Below are positions 58,913 to 64,000 of a stretch of 64,000 nucleotides of DNA, piece after piece. The notes below the pieces were generated by a model. That model did no database searches, had not been told where the DNA came from, and saw nothing but the letters and a program-made list of their open reading frames with translations. Position numbers and translations under genes: made by a program. Source of the DNA: Pyrenophora tritici-repentis (taxonomy: Eukaryota; Ascomycota; Dothideomycetes; Pleosporales; Pleosporaceae); contig NC_089397.1 of assembly GCF_003171515.1 (NCBI RefSeq), positions 558,001 through 622,000 on the forward strand, written 5' to 3'. Positions within the stretch are counted from its first letter, which is position 1. Every line of letters begins with the position of its first letter.

Positions 58913-60586
58913 CTACACAACACTGCTAGACGGTTCAACCACCAATTTCTTGCGCGCAATCTCTTCTCTTTTCTTACAACGTTCGACTCGTCTCCAGTTA
59001 CGATCTGTGAGACCCTGGTACCCAGCTTGCCATTCTTTTGCAGTGTTTTGTAGCGTGAAAAACCAGCCAGGAGGCTGCTTGAAATGCTGCGTCCACAACT
59101 TCAAGATATCACCAGATGGCTGCATCAAGAGGTTGATATCCATAGCTCCGTCAATAACAAGAGTCTTATAAAGCTCGTTAATGTCCTCTCCAACTGTAGG
59201 AAATTTTAACTTAAGGTAGTTAAAGAAATTACTAGTATGCTCGTTAATCTCCTGCTCATGATCATATCGGATAGGCGCCCACTGAGATGCACTAGATACC
59301 TCAGCTCTTGTTATCGTTGGTGCAGCTGCCTGCAAGTTAGACTCCTGTTGAGGTTGCCTGTTCATCCGCTCAAGCTGTCCAACGATGAGCAGTTTTGTTA
59401 AGCTTTTGATATCATCGTCGCCATCTCCAGCCGCCCGCAACTTGCGCGTTTTCTCATGCACCCGCAGGTCCTTTGCTCTCAAAATTGCAAGCCGTACATC
59501 ATCAGATGGCTCATCGTACGTTGCCCTTCTCGCTGTAATTGCTCTTGCCCACATGGAGATAATGTTGCCGTTGACAAAGAGGTGATCTTCGAAGCGCGCT
59601 GGCTGCCTCGCTGTTGGCGCCATCCAGCAGCAATAAGGATAGTTCTCGCAATGGGTATCTGTACAGCGCCATCTATCCCGGATAGCAATAGCATGCCCGC
59701 TACCTGCTTGTTCAGCTGCTATTACACCAGCAAGCCCCTCCTCTTGAATCACCGTTGCGGTGCGTCGACGAGGACCGTCGACAACCGTTGGCAACGGCTG
59801 CTGCTCCCCTGGAATTTCAGCCAAGATGAGCTCGAAATCGACGTTTACTGGCTCGCTGACATAGTTATCAACCTCTACAACAAGGCGCTGAAAGCTATTC
59901 CACGTTGCATCAACACCTCGCCGCAATCGCTTTATCGCGCGCTCGCGTTTGGCCTGCTTAGCTGGGTAAACAACAGTGCAAACAGATGAGATCTTCGCTC
60001 TTTTTGGCCGTAATTCTGCAACAACGTCATCTACCCACTGCCATAGGTCGTCGAAATGCAGCGAGTACAGCCGTACGCCGTGCTCGCTATCGGCAGCTTC
60101 AGGAATAAAGTGTTTCTCCATATCACCACCAAGGCAAGCCCTCCACCTAACGCGCAGTACAGGATTAACCTCATCCTCTAGCGCTTGCGATGAGCGAGGC
60201 AGCCATGGAGTGCCTTCTTGACGTCGGTACGCTGGCTCTCCCTCATCCTCAACACTACCGGCAGCGCCCTTAGCAGCGATCTCATCCTCATCCTCAGGCA
60301 GCGGATCGCCATCTCCATCCTCGAAAGTATCCTCATCCTCGCCAACGATATCTTCAGCTTGCGCGGAGGCAGCTGTTTGGGTGGCTTGCAGCTCAGGCTC
60401 GGACAACGGGCTTTGACGGCGCGGCGGGGCAGTCGCTGGAGGCGACGGCAGCGCCTCACGGCGGACACGTTTAGGCGTTAAATGGGTAGGATTTTGTCTA
60501 GTTGCTGGCGCTCTACGCTTCTGGGAGGACGGGTTAACGCCTTGATCGAATGGCTGCTTCGGCTTACGCTGGCGCTTGGGCGGCAT
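58913..60586 (-). CDS. Transposon-borne accessory protein of unknown function
   Basis: 557 aa from MPPKRQRKPKQPFDQG (ATG 60586). The first about 150 residues are basic then strongly acidic and low complexity (EDIVGEDEDTFEDGDGDPLPEDEDE), like a nuclear protein with a disordered head. The middle has DDLWQWVDDVVAELRP and a compact Cys/His cluster RWRCTDTHCENYPYCCWM that could bind zinc. The C-terminal part (GWFFTLQNTAKEWQAGYQGLTDRNWRRVERCKKREE) is helical and basic. I recall similar Cys-cluster proteins as repeated fungal 'hypothetical proteins', but cannot name a family. It lies inside the TIRs and is convergent to the transposase, so it is element-encoded rather than host. A DNA-binding, regulatory or targeting helper role is possible. 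Confidence 0.78.
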   Translation of the reverse strand: MPPKRQRKPKQPFDQGVNPSSQKRRAPATRQNPTHLTPKRVRREALPSPPATAPPRRQSPLSEPELQATQTAASAQAEDIVGEDEDTFEDGDGDPLPEDEDEIAAKGAAGSVEDEGEPAYRRQEGTPWLPRSSQALEDEVNPVLRVRWRACLGGDMEKHFIPEAADSEHGVRLYSLHFDDLWQWVDDVVAELRPKRAKISSVCTVVYPAKQAKRERAIKRLRRGVDATWNSFQRLVVEVDNYVSEPVNVDFELILAEIPGEQQPLPTVVDGPRRRTATVIQEEGLAGVIAAEQAGSGHAIAIRDRWRCTDTHCENYPYCCWMAPTARQPARFEDHLFVNGNIISMWARAITARRATYDEPSDDVRLAILRAKDLRVHEKTRKLRAAGDGDDDIKSLTKLLIVGQLERMNRQPQQESNLQAAAPTITRAEVSSASQWAPIRYDHEQEINEHTSNFFNYLKLKFPTVGEDINELYKTLVIDGAMDINLLMQPSGDILKLWTQHFKQPPGWFFTLQNTAKEWQAGYQGLTDRNWRRVERCKKREEIARKKLVVEPSSSVV

Positions 60587-60708
60587 CCCAACAGCAGCTA
60601 GATTGAGCTCGCAACAAGCTCCACACAAACAAAACGCTATACACGAACGATTTAGAGTACAGGACTAGCTTCATGGGCTTCTGGAGGTGGGAAACGGCTG
60701 CTGCATTA

Positions 60709-60787
60709 ATTTACTAACAAATTACTATGGGAGTTGATGTTCTTGGGCACCAAGCTAACCAGATCCAGGCGGCTCAAGGTATTTCGA
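60709..60787 (-). repeat. Right terminal inverted repeat
   Basis: Reverse complement matches 57413-57491 over 79 bp with about four mismatches. Confidence 0.92.
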
Positions 60788-60796
60788 AAACCACAA

Positions 60797-63700
60797 TACT
60801 ATTCTACTCTTTCCTTCTATTTCTTTCATTTTTTTCCTAGTATTTCCAAATATTTACGACCGCAACTAAATATCTGCTAAGCCTTAAGTAGCCAAAGGAC
60901 TTTCGAGATAACCGAATGTCTGCACTTTTCTAAGAGGCCTATAATTAACGCTTCGTGTCGGATCGTGAGTATCGGTAGAGACGTCGGCTGCTTGACACTT
61001 CGGCCCGACTTCGGCCCACCTTGCGCAGAGCTGAGGTGTACCTTCGTAGCAGCTATGTTCGTAGACAATCAATACCAATACCAGTCACCAGAAGAACCTC
61101 GTTGTTGTTATTCACCCGTACGATCGTACAAGGCCTACCAACACTTCGGATATATGCTTTCCGTCTTTTCTGCCGTTGAATACTAAATCTGTAACATTTA
61201 TTCTCTACTTTCGGTTCTTCTGTCTCTTCCACTATGAGAAAGACTTACAGCCTTTGAAATCTCTAAATAGGGATAGAAACTCGACACACCTTTGTATAAC
61301 GCTACGTATTAAAAAAGGCTACAAAAAGTCCCGATGTTCTTCCCTTGCTGGGAGTCCACGAAAAGACGATACTTCTAGATCATGCTCTCTGCTTCTTCTT
61401 CATCTCTCTACAGAAAAGCTTGACGGGAGTAGTATATAAACTCTACTATCTTAAACTTTCCTTTCCTTCTAGTCCCTTGTATCGAAACTTCCCAAGTCAA
61501 AAGTTTGACCAAGACTACGCTATATATGCCGACTTTCTAAGAGTTAAAAAAATCATATCAGACTTCCCTTGTTCTTCTCTGTTTTAAACTTCATTGTACA
61601 AAGCGTATGCTTCTCGCTGTGTCAGTGCTGGTGCTTAATCTAGAAAATTTTAAAATTCAAAGCTTTTCTGTCGATGCTGAACTCCCGAAATTTGAAACAA
61701 AAGTAGCCGCAACAACAACATGGAATGGCCGTTCCCAGACTTCTCCCACTATCTTTTTGACCTAAATATACCGGAAAAAGAGTACATGATTCTATTCATC
61801 TGTACAAATGCAATAGAAAAGGCTTTCATGTGTAGACGTCCACTGGTATCAGCTTATTTGGTGATAGGCAGTACCTTGAGACGTGGATACCAAGCCTACA
61901 ATCACCTATCCTGCTACTATAATACAAAGATCGAAAACATTGCCTTCGCAAAATTCAAAGGTACAGGAGCTTATGCCAATGTCTTGTGCTCCAACCGTTT
62001 ACTCAAACATCGAAAACGCTCTCCTTTTCGCAAGAAACAAGCTAAAATTTGATATGCTACCGTCATTAAATCAGAAGCCATAGTGACTGTAGACGAAAAT
62101 CTTCGCGCCTCCACCAAGAATTAAGCAGGAACAGGGTTGGTTTTTGCAGTTTCCCGTTCTTTAGGTAGAGAGTGTAGGGTAAAGTGGGCAGAACAGGTTT
62201 ATATAGAAACCAGTGACCAGCACTTCGTATAATTATTGAAAATTGTGTTTTCTTTGGTAAAGGAATAAGGGAAGCAATAACTAGGTACCATCTGCGTCTC
62301 CTAGATATGTTGTCGGCCCGTAATAATTTTGGAAAGAGCCGGATCCATGACCTCCTCTATCTGCCGGTTTTAGTAATAACAGAATTTCAGTCAGTGCTGT
62401 AAGGCAAGGGGGGTTGCGGTGGAAGAAGTTCTCCGTACTAGGTATATATTCCCACTTTTCACAAACATCAGAAGCAGGAAAAGGAAATTTTGATTAGAAG
62501 GGGAACATCCATATTTGATTTAAGAAGTCCAGCCTCCTCCAAACATCCATAATGTCCTTCATGTATTTCAAGTAAGGACATAAAATAAGGTCCCTGAGAA
62601 CAGTAGTTTTTGTTAGCATCTGCACCTACTTAGGAGTAGCGCGTTTTATCACTGATTATGTAACAAGAGGATATATATTCGCTCTCTACGATAGACTCTA
62701 TCAATCAACCAACTTCTTCCACATTTCTCTTCACCCACTTGTTTACAGTTTTGATAGCAGGGTGGAACTTCCAGTAAAAAGAGAAGGCGGGAAGAGTATT
62801 TACAGCAAGTTAATTTTCAGGTAGTATACCGGATATCTACTCCAACCACCCTAAGACATCCTAACTGCATTCGCGAGTTTTAAGCAACAGCACATCCTGG
62901 ATGCACTATACTGGTAGATTAAGCAGTAAGGTAGGGTTTCGGGCATATAGAAGAGTGAGAAAGGAGGGAAGTATTTTGGGTCCTACAGACGAAAGATGAT
63001 TTAGGGACTTAACAGTCTTAACGGCAATCTCGAGCGCCCTCGACATACAGCCAGGGCAAGTTTTCTTTTTAGAACTGACAACACCACATCCCACTTTATC
63101 CACTTTGCTTAAGTTTTAGCAAGTAAAAGGAAGCTTTGCTCAGGAAGAAAGAAGGGGGAGAAAAACTGAACAGCGATGGCATTCCATATTTCCTCTAGCC
63201 AGTTCACTGATCTCGCCATCGCCCTCACTTTTGTTTAGACATATCATGTCTTCTCGCTATAATCCGTGAGCGATACCTCGGCCACACATCATCCATAATA
63301 CCTAGAGTTTCGGTTATTTTGAGGAAAGATAGGAACATTTTTCACAAGCGCAGCCCATGCATAAGTCTTCGGGGCGCAGTTCTGCTGCACATGTAACATA
63401 CCGTGCATGATTTTTCACTCGAATGCCAACCGCAAACTTTTAGCACCAGTAGTTTTCAGAAAGAGAAAAGGCAGACACACCATGTAAATTTCTCAGAGGC
63501 AACCCATGTATTGAGCCTTGATGTTATTTTTGTAAAATGAGTTTTAGAAGAGGGGGGTAAAAGCACAGTCTGTAGACAGGCGCGGAAGATCTTACATGTT
63601 TTGTTTCTCAGGCCGAGCGTCCGGCGGCATGATCGCAATCGAGTCTCATTTTAGACTTTCCAGCGTCCGTAGTGCCAGCCATCGGAATTTCGAATAAAGG

Positions 63701-64000
63701 GATGATAGCGAGATGAGAAAGAAGTCTTCACCCATCCAGACTACGTGGCAAAGTTTTAAGAAGGCAGGAGGCAACACGAGGACGGCTACAGAGATTTTAG
63801 AAAAAGAGAAGACAGGAACATACGGGTTAGTCTTTCCGAGCTTTCGCAAAAAGCAGAAAATAAGCTCCCAGAAATACTTTTTTGATAAACATAAGTTTTT
63901 GGGTGGGTTGGTAATAGGAAAAGAAGAAGAAGGCAGATGGTGGCATTTATATGTGTGCTCCGGTGGAAAGGCACTACAATAATTTGGGAAGAGCAGAAGA
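60797..64000. other. AT-rich host-gene-free right flank
   Basis: Resembles the block left of the transposons in base composition and in short words such as ttcttctctgttttaaac and agtatataaactctac. Frames of up to 110 codons (for example 61720-62052 and 63713-63982) show no motif and no splice logic. Probably decayed repeat DNA. No tRNA or transposon end was noticed. Confidence 0.5.

Larger units (their letters stand above)
57403..60796. mobile_element. Tc1/mariner-superfamily transposon with two convergent genes
   Basis: A 3394-bp element with long terminal inverted repeats. A 79-bp core (57413-57491 versus the reverse complement of 60709-60787) differs at about four positions. Just outside, TGGGTGTTTC and TTGTGGTTT ends abut TA dinucleotides (57401-57402 and 60797-60798), the expected target duplication. 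The exact outer border is an inference. Inside are a DD34E transposase (+) and a second 557-aa protein (-), convergent with 330 bp between stops. Both ORFs are open, suggesting recent activity. Confidence 0.82.

Noticed and set aside
61720..62052. 110-codon ORF in the right AT-rich flank
   Set aside because: No domain, atypical composition, and located in decayed repeat DNA.

Overview
The window is nuclear DNA of a filamentous ascomycete. Genes are compact and carry short introns (about 44-70 nt, a few longer) with GTRNGY-type donors, CTRAY branch sites and YAG acceptors. Protein sequences look like Dothideomycetes, probably Pleosporales; that placement is inferred from recall of protein families, not from a search.

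About 1-50.2 kb is a conserved gene-rich arm. In order: mitochondrial ribosomal protein mL53 (+), inorganic pyrophosphatase (-), a tRNA-like gene (+), a disordered unknown protein with an in-frame stop (-), a glycine-rich RRM protein (+), a membrane-anchored S33 peptidase (+), a small unknown protein (-), a mitochondrial cysteine synthase-like enzyme (-), an NDUFAF7/MidA-like methyltransferase (+), a citrate-lyase-beta-like enzyme (-), TVP23 (+), a D-2-hydroxyacid dehydrogenase (-), a seven-helix receptor-like protein (-), a secreted Kex2-site protein (-), CDC26 (-), an unknown mitochondrial protein (+), UBA3 (-), TEL2 (+), a split tRNA-Ala(CGC)-like gene (+), a GH16 glucanase-like protein (-), ERG10 (-) and SNU114 (+). 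I rebuilt most exon chains so that phases close exactly. Several pairs are head-to-head over short shared promoters: cysteine synthase/methyltransferase, CLYBL-like/TVP23, UBA3/TEL2 and ERG10/SNU114. Three long stretches (about 20.0-23.2, 25.0-29.6 and 38.9-42.0 kb) have no gene I can support apart from the split tRNA.

From about 50.3 kb the composition changes to AT-rich, pyrimidine-rich, host-gene-free DNA made of degenerate short repeats with a long CTT microsatellite. Two DNA transposons sit 167 bp apart in it. One is a hAT element (53910-57235) with an intact 892-codon transposase and an exact 8-bp target duplication. The other is a Tc1/mariner-superfamily element (57403-60796) with near-identical 79-bp inverted repeats. 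It carries a DD34E transposase plus a convergent 557-aa accessory protein of unknown function.

The most unusual signals are: (1) a tRNA-Ala(CGC)-like gene whose A box is split by a 55-bp segment looking like a spliceosomal intron, in addition to a normal anticodon-loop intron; (2) the two-gene Tc1/mariner element; (3) a 6-nt microexon in UBA3 that restores the nucleotide-binding motif; (4) a presequence-like in-frame extension on the pyrophosphatase; (5) an in-frame TAA before a conserved-looking C-terminus in the unknown gene at 3.3-5.3 kb.
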